The position numbers and the translations under genes were made by a program. Shown piece after piece: positions 24,743-33,730 of a DNA stretch of 64,000 nucleotides. The DNA lies in the NCBI RefSeq assembly GCF_014646295.1, contig NZ_BMNE01000006.1, forward strand, positions 186,001 through 250,000, given 5' to 3'. Below the pieces are notes generated by a model that did no database searches, had not been told where the DNA came from, and saw nothing but the letters and a program-made list of their open reading frames with translations. Origin of the DNA: Nocardia rhizosphaerihabitans. Lineage in GTDB: Bacteria > Actinomycetota > Actinomycetes > Mycobacteriales > Mycobacteriaceae. Each line of letters begins with the position of its first letter. Within the stretch, counting starts at the first letter, position 1.

Positions 24743-25216
24743 ATGCGCGTTTACCTGGGTGCCGACCATGCCGGTTTCGAACTGAAGAATCACGTCAAGG
24801 CCCATCTGCAGGAGGCCGGACACGAGGTCGTCGACTGTGGCGCCCTCGAATACGACGCTCTCGACGACTACCCCGCCTTCTGCATCGAGGCTGCCCGCCG
24901 CACCGTCGCCGACCCGGGCTCGCTCGGCCTGGTCTTCGGTGGCAGCGGCAACGGCGAGCAGATCGCCGCCAACAAGGTCCCCGGCGCCCGCTGCGCCCTG
25001 GCCTGGAGCGTCGAAACCGCCAAGCTGGCCCGCGAACACAACAACGCCCAGCTGATCGGCATCGGCGGCCGCATGCACACCACCGAGGAAGCCCTCGCCA
25101 TCGTCGACGCGTTCATCGCGCAGCCGTGGTCGGAAGAGGCCCGTCACCAGCGTCGCATCGACATCCTCGCCGATTACGAGAAGTCCGGCGTTGCCCCCGA
25201 GGTCCCGGCTTACTGA
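24743..25216 (+). CDS. rpiB: Ribose-5-phosphate isomerase B
   Basis: A 157-residue RpiB interconverting ribose-5-phosphate and ribulose-5-phosphate in the pentose phosphate pathway. The N-terminal GADHAGFELK, DYPAFC and the phosphate-binding GGSGNGEQIAANKVPG match the mycobacterial RpiB subgroup, which uses Glu in the GNGEQ loop rather than the Cys of E. coli RpiB. A weak -10 (CACAAT, 24730-24735) 7 bases before the ATG suggests a leaderless message. The neighbouring Nei-like gene follows after 155 bp with no visible feature between. Confidence 0.95.
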   Translation: MRVYLGADHAGFELKNHVKAHLQEAGHEVVDCGALEYDALDDYPAFCIEAARRTVADPGSLGLVFGGSGNGEQIAANKVPGARCALAWSVETAKLAREHNNAQLIGIGGRMHTTEEALAIVDAFIAQPWSEEARHQRRIDILADYEKSGVAPEVPAY

Positions 25217-25371
25217 TCCGCCTCTCCGCGAATCTTGGCCAGACCTAGGTGCGGGGTGGTTTGGGGACGCGGCCGGCGGTGGGCTGGCTGGTTGGGTCAG
25301 CTCGTACCCGGTGAGTTACCCATGTGCTTGCGAGATCAGTTGGTGAGTTGTGATTGAGGAGGGTGTGTTTC

Positions 25372-26175
25372 TTGCCTGAGGGGCACACCCTTCACCGCGT
25401 AGCCCGCCTGCACCACGAGCGGTTTTCTGGTGGCGCTGTGCGGGTTTCGAGTCCGCAGGGGCGCTTCGCCGAGGGCGCCGCGCTGGTGGACGGGCGGGTG
25501 CTCGAGCGGGCCGAGGCCGTCGGCAAGCATCTGCTGCACCACTACGAGTCCGGGCTCACCGTGCACGTGCACCTCGGGCTGTACGGCACATTCAGCGAGG
25601 CCGAGCTGCCGATGGGACCGCCCGTCGGGCAGGTGCGGATGCGGATGATCGGGGCCGCAACGGAATTCGGGACCGATCTGCGCGGGCCGACCGCGTGCGA
25701 GGTGCTCAACCCCGCCGAGGTGGATGCCCTGGTGGCACGACTCGGCGCCGACCCGCTGCGGCCCGATGCCGATCACGAACGCGCCGGTGCGCGAATCCGG
25801 CGCTCCCGCAGGGCGATCGGCGCGCTGCTGATGGACCAGGCGCTCATCGCCGGCGTCGGCAATGTCTACCGCGCGGAAGTCCTTTTCCGGCACGGCATCT
25901 CGCCGTTCCGGCCGGGCACGTCGGTCAGCGCCGCCGAATGGGACGCGCTGTGGGCCGATCTCGTCGACCTGATGCCGGTCGGCGTCGCCACCGGCCGCAT
26001 GCACGTCGTGCGTCCCGAACACGACACCGGCGCACCGTCGTACGCCCAGGACCGCCCACGCACCTACGTCTACCGCCGCCAGGGCGAACCGTGCCGGGTC
26101 TGTGCGACACCGATCGCGCACCAAGTCATGGACGGGCGAAATCTGTTCTGGTGCCCCACCTGTCAGCCGGCGTGA
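25372..26175 (+). CDS. Fpg/Nei-family DNA glycosylase
   Basis: A 267-residue base-excision glycosylase/AP lyase (Rv2464c-like). The start is fixed by chemistry: catalytic Pro must be residue 2, so translation begins at TTG 25372 giving Met-Pro-Glu-Gly-His, with GAGGAGG 9 bases upstream; an earlier in-frame start at 25354 would bury the Pro. The H2TH region contains ALLMDQALIAGVGNVYRAEVLF. The C-terminal zinc finger CRVCATPIAH...CPTC is complete. It removes oxidised bases; Nei2-like preference is likely but not provable from sequence. Confidence 0.92.
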   Translation: MPEGHTLHRVARLHHERFSGGAVRVSSPQGRFAEGAALVDGRVLERAEAVGKHLLHHYESGLTVHVHLGLYGTFSEAELPMGPPVGQVRMRMIGAATEFGTDLRGPTACEVLNPAEVDALVARLGADPLRPDADHERAGARIRRSRRAIGALLMDQALIAGVGNVYRAEVLFRHGISPFRPGTSVSAAEWDALWADLVDLMPVGVATGRMHVVRPEHDTGAPSYAQDRPRTYVYRRQGEPCRVCATPIAHQVMDGRNLFWCPTCQPA

Positions 26176-26196
26176 GGGCAGCGCTCGAGAAGGGTT

Positions 26197-26234
26197 GAGC
26201 CGGACCGCGAAGTGCAGGCTTCGCGATCCGACTC
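26197..26234. terminator. Bidirectional stem-loop between the glycosylase and GGDEF genes
   Basis: Two 16-base arms (GAGCCGGACCGCGAAG / CTTCGCGATCCGACTC) pair with two mismatches around a 6-nt loop. It begins 21 bp after the glycosylase stop and overlaps the last codon of the convergent GGDEF gene. Confidence 0.65.
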
Positions 26235-27189
26235 AGCCCGCGACCGCGGTTCCCAGTTCCGGGTCGCCCGATTCGGCGAGCGCGAAACGCCGCCCGCCCG
26301 CGGATTTCGCCGAATACATCGCGCGGTCGGCGCGACGCAGCAGGTCGGTGAAATCGCACGTCTTTCCCGGCGCGCAGAACGCCGTGCCCACGCTCGCCGA
26401 GACCGGTACCGGCCCCGCGCTCGACCACACCGGGTCGCGCAGCGCCGCCACCACGCGGTGCGCCAGCTCGCCGAGGGTGTCGCGGCGCGGATTGGCCGCG
26501 ACGACGAACTCGTCGCCGCCGTACCGGCAGATCACCGTGTCGGGCGGGCACACCTCGCGCAGCCGGTTGGCCAGTTCGACCAATACCTCGTCGCCGATCG
26601 CGTGTCCGTAGCCGTCGTTGATCTGCTTGAACCGATCCAAGTCGACTACCAGCACGCCGACGCCGCGGGTCGGGTCGGCCGCGAAGGCCCGTACTCGTTC
26701 CTGCAGCAGCGTGCGGTTGGCCAGATCGGTGAGCGCGTCGTGGGTTGCTTCGTGGCGCAAGCGGTGCTGCAGCGCGGCGATCTCCTGTACGCGCAGTGAC
26801 ACTTTCGCCGAGATGTTCTGTTCCTGTTGCGCGAGCGCGCGTTCCTGCAGCGCCTGCGCGTAGCTGTCGATGGCCTGGCTGGCGACCAGCGGCCAGCGGG
26901 TGGCCACCAGCGATCCCGGCACGCCGGAAGGGAAGCCGAGCAGCCAGCGGGTGGCATGCGCCAGCATCCTGGTGCGTTCGAACGGCGCCTCGGCCAGCCG
27001 GGCGCCCAGCATCCGCGCCTGTGGCACCGGGAACGGTTCGGTCCGAGCCAGATGCAGCAGCCGCTCGACGATCTCGACGAGCACCGGCTCCAGCTGGTGC
27101 GGCGCCGTGGACGATCCCGGTTCGGCGCACACCGCGCGGGCCCAGGCGCGGGCCATCGCGGCGACCGGTGGCTCGATGTGGACAGTCAT
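26233..27189 (-). CDS. GGDEF-domain protein, probable diguanylate cyclase
   Basis: A 318-residue protein. The N-terminal 145 residues are helical with no recognised sensor domain and include a Gln/Glu-rich heptad-like stretch (about 112-145) suited to coiled-coil dimerisation. The C-terminal GGDEF domain has DLDRFKQINDGYGHAIGD and the intact signature RYGGDEF (about 219-225), so c-di-GMP synthesis is likely. No transmembrane segment or EAL domain is present. ATG 27189 follows GGTGAT; a GTG at 27198 is the alternative. A possible -10 box TAGGAT lies at the complement of 27318-27323. Confidence 0.88.
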   Translation of the reverse strand: MTVHIEPPVAAMARAWARAVCAEPGSSTAPHQLEPVLVEIVERLLHLARTEPFPVPQARMLGARLAEAPFERTRMLAHATRWLLGFPSGVPGSLVATRWPLVASQAIDSYAQALQERALAQQEQNISAKVSLRVQEIAALQHRLRHEATHDALTDLANRTLLQERVRAFAADPTRGVGVLVVDLDRFKQINDGYGHAIGDEVLVELANRLREVCPPDTVICRYGGDEFVVAANPRRDTLGELAHRVVAALRDPVWSSAGPVPVSASVGTAFCAPGKTCDFTDLLRRADRAMYSAKSAGGRRFALAESGDPELGTAVAG

Positions 27190-27885
27190 CGATATCACCG
27201 GCGGAAGGTGGCGACGGTCTTGCCACCTCGATCGTTCGCACTGCTACGCGGTTGAGTCCACCGAGTTCGGTACACGCTCACCGCCCCCTTTCCAGATACC
27301 CCCGTCCGGCAAAAAGGATCCTAGCAAGCCACCCGAGACCTAAAAGCCGCGTAGTAGAACACGTTGCAGGTCTCTCGCGAATGGCGATCGGGTATGACAT
27401 CGCTGCAGGCGCTCAGGTGTTACACACTTCCCGAAAGAATTTTGGGAGCACCGAAACGTGCAGCGTGTTGCCCATCTCGAGGTGGTGGACGTTGGGTCGC
27501 CAATGGGTTCCTCCTGGCAAAGGGGCGAGTCGTGACACAGCGGCCGAGTGACCACGACTCCCCCCGACAAGGAGCCGTCACGCGCCATCTCATGGTGGCC
27601 TACTCGCCGCCCACATGCCAGGTTTTTAAGGAAAATTCTCCTATTTATTCCCCCGGTGAGCAGGCGCCGGTCCCCATAGGCGCGCATCAACAATGGTGGC
27701 GGTCGGAGGGTTTCCGCGGATAGGGTCATTAGGCCCTAATCGGGCGCAGCGCCGGCGGGTGAGATCACCGCGGGGGAGGGCGCGTCGCCGTGCTCGCCAG
27801 GGGGCGGATTGGCATTTATCGCGCGGGATTCGGTACAGTCGTGGCGCACACGACATCGTGGCGATCCCATCGATGTCGTATGCCT
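27190..27885. other. Long non-coding, AT-richer stretch between the GGDEF gene and tRNA-Gly
   Basis: About 700 bp without a credible gene. Open frames exist on both strands (about 27340-27729), but their third codon positions are near 55% G/C, unlike the roughly 90% of real genes here. Visible structure: TCCC-N11-GGGA hairpin near 27436; an 8-bp stem GAGTCGTG/CACGACTC (27528-27561); an AT-rich run near 27625-27655; the palindrome ATTAGGCCCTAAT (27728-27740); and a promoter-like TTGGCA-N19-TACAGT (27809-27839) serving the tRNAs. It could hold the GGDEF leader, a small RNA, or the remains of an element inserted beside the tRNAs. Confidence 0.5.
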
Positions 27886-27956
<71 letters not shown>

Positions 27957-27998
27957 CAAACATGAATTCCCTCGACGGCGTCGCCGCCTGCGAGGCCT

Positions 27999-28075
<77 letters not shown>

Positions 28076-28122
28076 TCACCATTTCGCCCAGTCCAGGTTG
28101 TGTCGGCGCGGTAGGAGTGCTC

Positions 28123-28881
28123 ATGTCCACGGAACGCAGGGTCGCGATCGTCACGGGTGCTGCACGCGGTATCGGGGCCGCCGTCGCGGGCAGGCTCTCC
28201 GCCGACGGATTCGCCGTCGCCGTCCTCGATCTCGATGCCGCCGCGTGTGTGAACACCGTCACCGCCATCGAAGCCGCCGGGGGCACCGCCCTCGCCGTCG
28301 GCGCCGATGTCTCCGACGAAGCTTCGGTCGCCGCTGCGGTCGAGCGGATCGCGACCGAGCTCGGTGCGCCGACCGTGCTGGTCAACAATGCCGGGGTGCT
28401 GCGCGACAACCTGCTGTTCAAGATGTCGGTCGACGACTGGGACACCGTCATGAACGTGCACCTGCGTGGCGCCTTCCTGATGACCCGCGCGGTGCAGAAG
28501 TACATGGTGGAGGCCGAGTTCGGGCGCATCGTGAACCTGTCGAGCACCTCCGCGCTCGGCAATCGCGGTCAGGCCAACTACTCCGCCGCCAAGGCGGGCA
28601 TGCAGGGCTTCACCAAGACCCTGGCCTTCGAGCTGGGCAAGTTCGGTGTCACCGCCAACGCGATCGCGCCCGGTTTCATCGAGACCGAGATGACCGCGGC
28701 CACCGCGGCCCGGGTCGGCGTCGACTTCGAGGCGTTCAAACAGGCCGCCGCGGCGCAGATCCCGGTCAACCGGGTCGGCAAGCCCGAGGACATCGCCAAC
28801 ACCGCGTCGTTCTTCGTGAGCGAGGGCGCCGGCTTCGTGTCCGGTCAGGTCATCTACGTCGCAGGCGGACCGAAGGACTGA
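28123..28881 (+). CDS. FabG-like 3-oxoacyl-[ACP] reductase (SDR)
   Basis: A 252-residue classical SDR. It has TGAARGIGAAVAGRL (NADP Rossmann), NNAGVLRDNLLFKM, catalytic Ser in LSSTSALG, YSAAK and the family ending VSGQVIYVAGGP. The length and the N-terminal NNAG context fit beta-ketoacyl reductases rather than polyol dehydrogenases. It would reduce 3-oxoacyl thioesters with NADPH. The ATG follows TAGGAG. The pathway is uncertain because no acyl carrier or synthase gene is adjacent. Confidence 0.82.
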   Translation: MSTERRVAIVTGAARGIGAAVAGRLSADGFAVAVLDLDAAACVNTVTAIEAAGGTALAVGADVSDEASVAAAVERIATELGAPTVLVNNAGVLRDNLLFKMSVDDWDTVMNVHLRGAFLMTRAVQKYMVEAEFGRIVNLSSTSALGNRGQANYSAAKAGMQGFTKTLAFELGKFGVTANAIAPGFIETEMTAATAARVGVDFEAFKQAAAAQIPVNRVGKPEDIANTASFFVSEGAGFVSGQVIYVAGGPKD

Positions 28882-28915
28882 CCCGCGGGCCCGTTGCGCG
28901 CGAAGAAGACTCGCG

Positions 28916-29284
28916 TCACGCGCAGCGGAAGCGGAACTCCGTGCCGACCTCGGTGCCCGCGGCGACCTGGAGCCGGACCGGTTCCACGTCGGCCAGTGCG
29001 CAGCCGCCGGGGACGGTGATCACCTTCGCCTCGTAGCAGCCGTCAGGCAGGGCCGCGGTGGCGCGTCCGTCGGCGCCGCTGGTCAAGGTCGAGACGACCT
29101 TGCTCTCGCCGCAGCGGGTCAGCGTGATCTCGGCGCGGTTGACCGGGATCGGTTCCCGGCCGGTGATGGCCCGGACAGTCAGCGTCCCCGCGGTACTCGT
29201 GCCGGGCGGCGCGGGATCGGCGACCGCGAGTCCGGCGCCGACCAGTGGGCAGAGCACGGACAGTGCGAGCAATGTTCGGCGCAT
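28916..29284 (-). CDS. Small secreted protein of unknown function
   Basis: A 122-residue exported protein. It has a clear Sec signal peptide (residues 1-22, cleavage near AVA-DP) and a mature domain of about 100 residues resembling a carboxypeptidase-regulatory/CNA-B-like beta sandwich: TVRAITGREPIPVNRAEITL, then SGADGRATAALPDGCYEAKV. Three Cys in the mature part could form a disulfide. No catalytic motif is recognised. The ATG follows GAGGAG. It converges with the FabG-like gene and stands alone. Confidence 0.75.
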   Translation of the reverse strand: MRRTLLALSVLCPLVGAGLAVADPAPPGTSTAGTLTVRAITGREPIPVNRAEITLTRCGESKVVSTLTSGADGRATAALPDGCYEAKVITVPGGCALADVEPVRLQVAAGTEVGTEFRFRCA

Positions 29285-29398
29285 GAACCTCTCCTCGGCA
29301 GTGAGTCGGGTCGTCCGGTGGTGATGGTAAGCCCGATTCGCCACTTCGCGGCCGACCGGTGCGGGATGTCGAGTTGACGATTCGGCGACGAAGACGCG

Positions 29399-29563
29399 GT
29401 GCCCCTGCGCCGCGGGGGCGGTAACAAGACCGCCCGCACCGTCGCCGTCTACGAAGGCCAGACCCTCAACGAACGCGCACTCGGCACGATGCTGAAACAG
29501 ATCATCGCCGACAACCGCGCCGGCGGCTGGCGCAAGATCAAGAAGGACCGCGGCGAGGCCTAG
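29399..29563 (+). CDS. Short coding-like frame, possibly a gene remnant
   Basis: A 54-codon frame from GTG 29399 to TAG 29563. It has about 90% G/C in third positions, as in real genes here. The product is basic and ends in GGWRKIKKDRGEA; I do not recognise it. No ribosome site precedes the GTG and a stop lies only 8 codons upstream, so it may be the 3' end of a gene that lost its front. Its TAG shares CTAG with the stop of the convergent phosphatase. Confidence 0.4.
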   Translation: MPLRRGGGNKTARTVAVYEGQTLNERALGTMLKQIIADNRAGGWRKIKKDRGEA

Positions 29564-30372
29564 CTGGCGGGGGTGATGCCTGCCCGTTCGGTCCAGATCT
29601 GTTCGGCGGGAACGGAGATCGTGGTCAGCTCGGGGTAGCGCACGGCCGAGAGGCTGCCGCCGAAGACGGCGCCGGTGTCCAGGCACAGGGTGTTGTTGAC
29701 CCAGGTCAGCTTGGTGACGGGGGTGTGGCCGTAGAGGACGGTGGCGGTGCCGCGGTAGTCCTGGGCCCAGTCGTAGCGGATGGGCAGGCCGTACTCGTCG
29801 TATTCGCCGGTGGGGGAGCCGTAGAGGGCGAACGAGCGGGCTCGGCCGGAGGCGCTGCCGTGCAGGCTTTCCGGGAGGCCGGCGTGGGCGACGACCAGCT
29901 TGCCGTGGTCGAGCAGGTAGTGGCTGGGCAGCTCGCGCAGGAAAGCGTGTGCGGCGGTGCGGAATTCGATGTCCTCGTCGGCGAGCTGGGCCAGTGAGCG
30001 TTCCAGGCCGTGCGCGATCCGGACATTGCGGCCGTCGAGGGCACGTACCAGTTTGTAGTCGTGATTGCCGGTGACGCACAGGGCGGTGCGCGCGGCGACC
30101 ATGCCCATCGCCAGGCGCAGCACGCCGGGGGTGTCGGGACCGCGGTCGACGAGGTCACCGACGAAGACCACGGTGCGCCCGTCCGGATGGGCGGCGCCGA
30201 TCGCCCGGCGCAGCTCGTCGCGGTCGATCAGGTAGCCGAGTTCGCCGAGCAAGGTCTCCAGCTCGCCGCGGCAGCCGTGGACGTCACCGATCACGTCGAA
30301 GGGTCCGGTGAGGTCGCGGCGGTCGCGGGGGAGGGCGTGGTCGGTGCGGGGGGACTCGGTCATCGCCTCCAT
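29560..30372 (-). CDS. PPP-family metallophosphoesterase (ApaH/PrpE-like)
   Basis: A 270-residue calcineurin-like phosphatase. It carries GDVHG (about 29-33), GDLVDRG (71-77), GNHD (101-104), a lone His in VAHAG and GHTP near 220, all five metal-site motifs. It resembles bis(5'-nucleosyl) tetraphosphatase and PrpE protein phosphatases. ATGs at 30372 and 30363 are both possible; the longer is given. It lies 33 bp behind the phosphoketolase on the same strand, so co-transcription is likely, though a functional link is not obvious. Confidence 0.85.
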   Translation of the reverse strand: MEAMTESPRTDHALPRDRRDLTGPFDVIGDVHGCRGELETLLGELGYLIDRDELRRAIGAAHPDGRTVVFVGDLVDRGPDTPGVLRLAMGMVAARTALCVTGNHDYKLVRALDGRNVRIAHGLERSLAQLADEDIEFRTAAHAFLRELPSHYLLDHGKLVVAHAGLPESLHGSASGRARSFALYGSPTGEYDEYGLPIRYDWAQDYRGTATVLYGHTPVTKLTWVNNTLCLDTGAVFGGSLSAVRYPELTTISVPAEQIWTERAGITPAS

Positions 30373-30405
30373 GGTCGTGCAGGCGTGGCCCGGGCCGCAA
30401 GCGCG

Positions 30406-32880
30406 TTACGTCACAGTGGGGATCGCGGCGTCGGGCCAGACCCAGTTCGCGACGACCGGGATGTCCTCGCCGTGCTCCCTGGTCCAGCGGCGCGCGGTCA
30501 ACCGCGCGTCGACCATCTCCTGGCGCAGGCCCGCCGCCCGCTCGCGCAGGCCGGGGACCCGGTCGATGACGTCGAGCACCAGGTGGAAGCGGTCGAGGTC
30601 GTTGAGCATGACCATGTCGAACGGGGTGGTGGTCGTGCCCTTCTCCTTATATCCGCGCACGTGCAGGTTGGCGTGATTGGTGCGGCGGTAGGTGAGCCGG
30701 TGTACCAGCCACGGGTAGCCGTGGAAGGCGAAGATCACCGGGCGGTCGGTGGTGAACAGCGCGTCGAACTCGGGGTCGGGCAGGCCGTGCGGATGCTCGT
30801 CGGCGGGCAGCATGCGCATCAGGTCGACGACATTGACCACCCGGATCCGCAGGTCGGGCAGCCGATCACGCAGGATCGCCGCGGCGGCCAGGGTTTCGAG
30901 GGTGGGGATGTCGCCCGCGCAGCCGAGCACCACATCGGGAGTGGCGCCCAGCTCGTCGTTGTGGCCGGCCCACTCCCAGATGCCGACCCCGCGAGCGCAG
31001 TGCACGGCCGCCTCGGACACCGAAAGCCAGTCGGGCCCCGGCTGTTTGCCCGCGACGACCACATTCGCGTAGTGCAGCGAGCGCAGACAGTGGTCGTAGG
31101 TGGACAGCAGGGTATTGGCGTCCGGCGGCAGATACACCCGCACGATCTCGGGACTCTTGTTCGCCACGACATCGAGGAATCCCGGGTCCTGATGGGTGAA
31201 TCCGTTGTGGTCCTGGCGCCACACATGCGAGGTGAGCAGGTAGTTCAGGCTGGGAATCTTGCGCCGCCACGGCACCGCCAGGCTGGCGTCGAGCCATTTG
31301 GCGTGCTGGTTGAACATGGCGTCGACGATGTGGATGAACGCCTCGTAACAGGTGAACACGCCGTGGCGGCCGGTCAGCAGATAGCCCTCGAGCAGGCCCT
31401 GGCACATGTGCTCGGAGAGCACTTCGACGGCGCGGCCGGTCGGTGACAGCGCGACATCCCAGCGGCCGACCTCGGCCTGCCAGTCGCGCCCGGTCACCTC
31501 GAGAATGTCCTGCAACCGGTTGCTGACCAGTTCGTCGGGGGCGAGGGTGAGGAAATTGTGCGGATTGCGCGCGGTGACATCGCGCAGCCAGCCGCCGAGC
31601 ACCCGGGTCGCCTCGTGCTGGCCCGCGCCCGGTTGTTCGACCGCGACGCCGTAATCACGCCAGTCGGGCAGGTCCAGGTCACGGACCAGCAGCCCGCCGT
31701 TGGCCACCGGATTGAGACTCATCGGCCGGTCCGGGATCTGCTCGAGCAGGGCGGGCACCGGCGTGCCGTCCTCGTCGAACAGCTCGTCGGGCCGATACGA
31801 CCGCAGCCACTGTTCCAGCACCCGCCGATGCTGCGGGTTGGTGCGGGCCGCCGGCAGCGGCACCTGATGGGCGCGGAAGGTGCCCTCGACCCGCTCGCCG
31901 TCGACCACCGGGGGACAGGTCCAGCCCTTCGGCGTGTGCAGCACGATCATCGGCCAGCGCGGCCGGGTGCTGACGCCTTCCTCGCGGGCCGCGCGCTGGA
32001 ACCCGGCGATCAGGTCGAGGCAGGTGTCCATCGCGGCGGCCATCGCCTGGTGCACCGGCGCCGGATCGTCGCCGGAGACGATAATCGGCTCGTAGCCGTA
32101 CCCGCGCAGCAGCGCGACCAGTTCCGCCTCGGGGATGCGGGCGAAGATGGTCGGATTGGCGATCTTGTACTCGTTGAGCGCCAGGATCGGCACCACCGCG
32201 CCGTCGCGGCCCGCGTTGAGGAATTTGTTCGCGTGCCAGCTGGCGGCGAGCGGACCGGTTTCGGCCTCGCCGTCGCCGATCACACAGAACACCGTCAGGT
32301 CGGGATGGTCGAGCGCGGCGCCGTAGGCGTGCAGCAGGCTGTAGCCGAGTTCGCCGCCCTCGTGGAACGAGCCGGGGGTCTCCGGCGCGCAGTGGCTCGG
32401 GACGCCGCCGGGGAAGGAGAACTGGTGGAACAGCCTGCGCATGCCGTCGCCGTCGCGCGCGATGTCGGGATAGAGCTCGGCGTAGGCGCCCTCCAGCCAG
32501 GCACAGGCGTTGGGGCCGGGTCCGCCGTGGCCGGGGCCCGCCACGTAGACCGCGTTCAGGTCGCGTTCCCTGATCACCCGATTCGCGTGCGCCCACACCA
32601 GATTCAGGCCGGGGACCGTGCCGAAATGGCCGAGCAGGCGCGGCTTGATGTCCTCGGGGCGCAGCGGCTCGCGTAGCAGCGCGTTGCGCATCAGATAGAT
32701 CTGACCGACCGCGAGATAGTTCGATGCCCGCCACCAGGTGTCCACGGCGACGAGCTCGTCGCGGGTCAGCGGGCCGGGGGCGTCGGTGAGGGCGTAGGGC
32801 TTCGGGGCGATGGTCTCACCGTCGCCGTCACCCACGTTGTCGGCTGCGGTGTCGCGATCGATATCGCTGGTCCGGGTCAT
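30406..32880 (-). CDS. xfp: Xylulose-5-phosphate/fructose-6-phosphate phosphoketolase
   Basis: An 824-residue thiamine-diphosphate enzyme producing acetyl phosphate from sugar phosphates and inorganic phosphate. Motifs include VYVAGPGHGGPG, the ThDP-binding GDGEAETGPLAASWH and the C-terminal phosphoketolase domain (NVVDLMRML, FAFHGYPW). Its length is normal for the family. The ATG at 32880 follows GAGGAG by 8 bases; the first 25 residues are an acidic extension. It feeds acetate and acetyl-CoA synthesis. No acetate kinase or phosphotransacetylase gene is in the window. Confidence 0.95.
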   Translation of the reverse strand: MTRTSDIDRDTAADNVGDGDGETIAPKPYALTDAPGPLTRDELVAVDTWWRASNYLAVGQIYLMRNALLREPLRPEDIKPRLLGHFGTVPGLNLVWAHANRVIRERDLNAVYVAGPGHGGPGPNACAWLEGAYAELYPDIARDGDGMRRLFHQFSFPGGVPSHCAPETPGSFHEGGELGYSLLHAYGAALDHPDLTVFCVIGDGEAETGPLAASWHANKFLNAGRDGAVVPILALNEYKIANPTIFARIPEAELVALLRGYGYEPIIVSGDDPAPVHQAMAAAMDTCLDLIAGFQRAAREEGVSTRPRWPMIVLHTPKGWTCPPVVDGERVEGTFRAHQVPLPAARTNPQHRRVLEQWLRSYRPDELFDEDGTPVPALLEQIPDRPMSLNPVANGGLLVRDLDLPDWRDYGVAVEQPGAGQHEATRVLGGWLRDVTARNPHNFLTLAPDELVSNRLQDILEVTGRDWQAEVGRWDVALSPTGRAVEVLSEHMCQGLLEGYLLTGRHGVFTCYEAFIHIVDAMFNQHAKWLDASLAVPWRRKIPSLNYLLTSHVWRQDHNGFTHQDPGFLDVVANKSPEIVRVYLPPDANTLLSTYDHCLRSLHYANVVVAGKQPGPDWLSVSEAAVHCARGVGIWEWAGHNDELGATPDVVLGCAGDIPTLETLAAAAILRDRLPDLRIRVVNVVDLMRMLPADEHPHGLPDPEFDALFTTDRPVIFAFHGYPWLVHRLTYRRTNHANLHVRGYKEKGTTTTPFDMVMLNDLDRFHLVLDVIDRVPGLRERAAGLRQEMVDARLTARRWTREHGEDIPVVANWVWPDAAIPTVT

Positions 32881-33042
32881 CGCGGACTCTCCTCGCATCG
32901 GGTGAGCTGCGGCGCCGGGCGCCGCTGGACCTGTCCGTGGCGCCGATTCGACACTCGACGACACCGGTGGAGAAACGCACCGCCGAGCCTACCGCCGTGC
33001 CGGTCCCCGGGCCCGGAGCGGCGGTCTATTACTGTGCGGGCC

Positions 33043-33597
33043 ATGCATTCTCTCGGCAGGATCATCGGCATCGGACTCGTCGCGGCCGCCGCGATCGCGA
33101 CAGCGGCGTGCGGCTCGGACACGGACTCGTCCGGCACGACGTCGACCACCAGCGCCGCCGCTGGCGCGCCGACGGCGAGCAAGGGCCGCGAGTGCACCGC
33201 CGACGACGTGAAGGTCAGCGGTGGCTACGGCGACGCACCGGAGATCACCATCCCGGACTCGTGCGACCCGCCCAAGACGCTGATCGTCAAGGACCTGGTC
33301 GCGGGCAACGGGCCCGGCGCGGTGGCCGGTCAGCCGCTGACCATGAACTACGCGCTGGTCACCTGGTCGGACAAGCAGACCCTCGACAGTTCCTTCAAGC
33401 GCGGTAAGCCGTTCCAGCTGACCCTCGGCGCCGGCCAGGTCATCGAGGGCTGGGACCAGGGTCTGACCGGGGTCCAGCAGGGCGCGCGCAGGCTGCTGAT
33501 CGTGCCGCCGAACCTCGGCTACGGCGAGGGCGGCAACGGCGTCGCGCCGAACGAGACGCTGGTCTTCGTCACCGACGCGGTGCAGGTCGGCCGCTAG
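33043..33597 (+). CDS. FKBP-type peptidyl-prolyl isomerase, putative lipoprotein
   Basis: A 184-residue exported FKBP. The signal peptide (residues 5-20) ends in TAACGS, so Cys may be lipid-modified, followed by a Ser/Thr/Ala-rich linker and an FKBP domain (about 85-184) with GQVIEGWDQGLTGVQQGARR and PNLGYGEGG. It probably assists folding outside the membrane. A -10 box TACTGT (33030-33035) lies 7 bases before the ATG, predicting a leaderless mRNA. It precedes tig, another prolyl isomerase/chaperone, by 134 bp. Confidence 0.87.
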   Translation: MHSLGRIIGIGLVAAAAIATAACGSDTDSSGTTSTTSAAAGAPTASKGRECTADDVKVSGGYGDAPEITIPDSCDPPKTLIVKDLVAGNGPGAVAGQPLTMNYALVTWSDKQTLDSSFKRGKPFQLTLGAGQVIEGWDQGLTGVQQGARRLLIVPPNLGYGEGGNGVAPNETLVFVTDAVQVGR

Positions 33598-33730
33598 CCG
33601 CCGCCCAAACAACCGCCGATTGCACGGCCGCGAAGGCGGTCAACTACCCTGGTCGGGATGCGTACGCCGCCTCAGGGCGCGACGCCCCATGCGGGGACAC
33701 CACATGAACTACGAACCAAGGAGCATGTCC

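Noticed and set aside
27340..27729. Two overlapping frames on opposite strands in the tRNA-upstream gap
   Set aside because: Third-position G/C is about 55% instead of about 90%, starts lack ribosome sites and no domain is seen; treated as non-coding.
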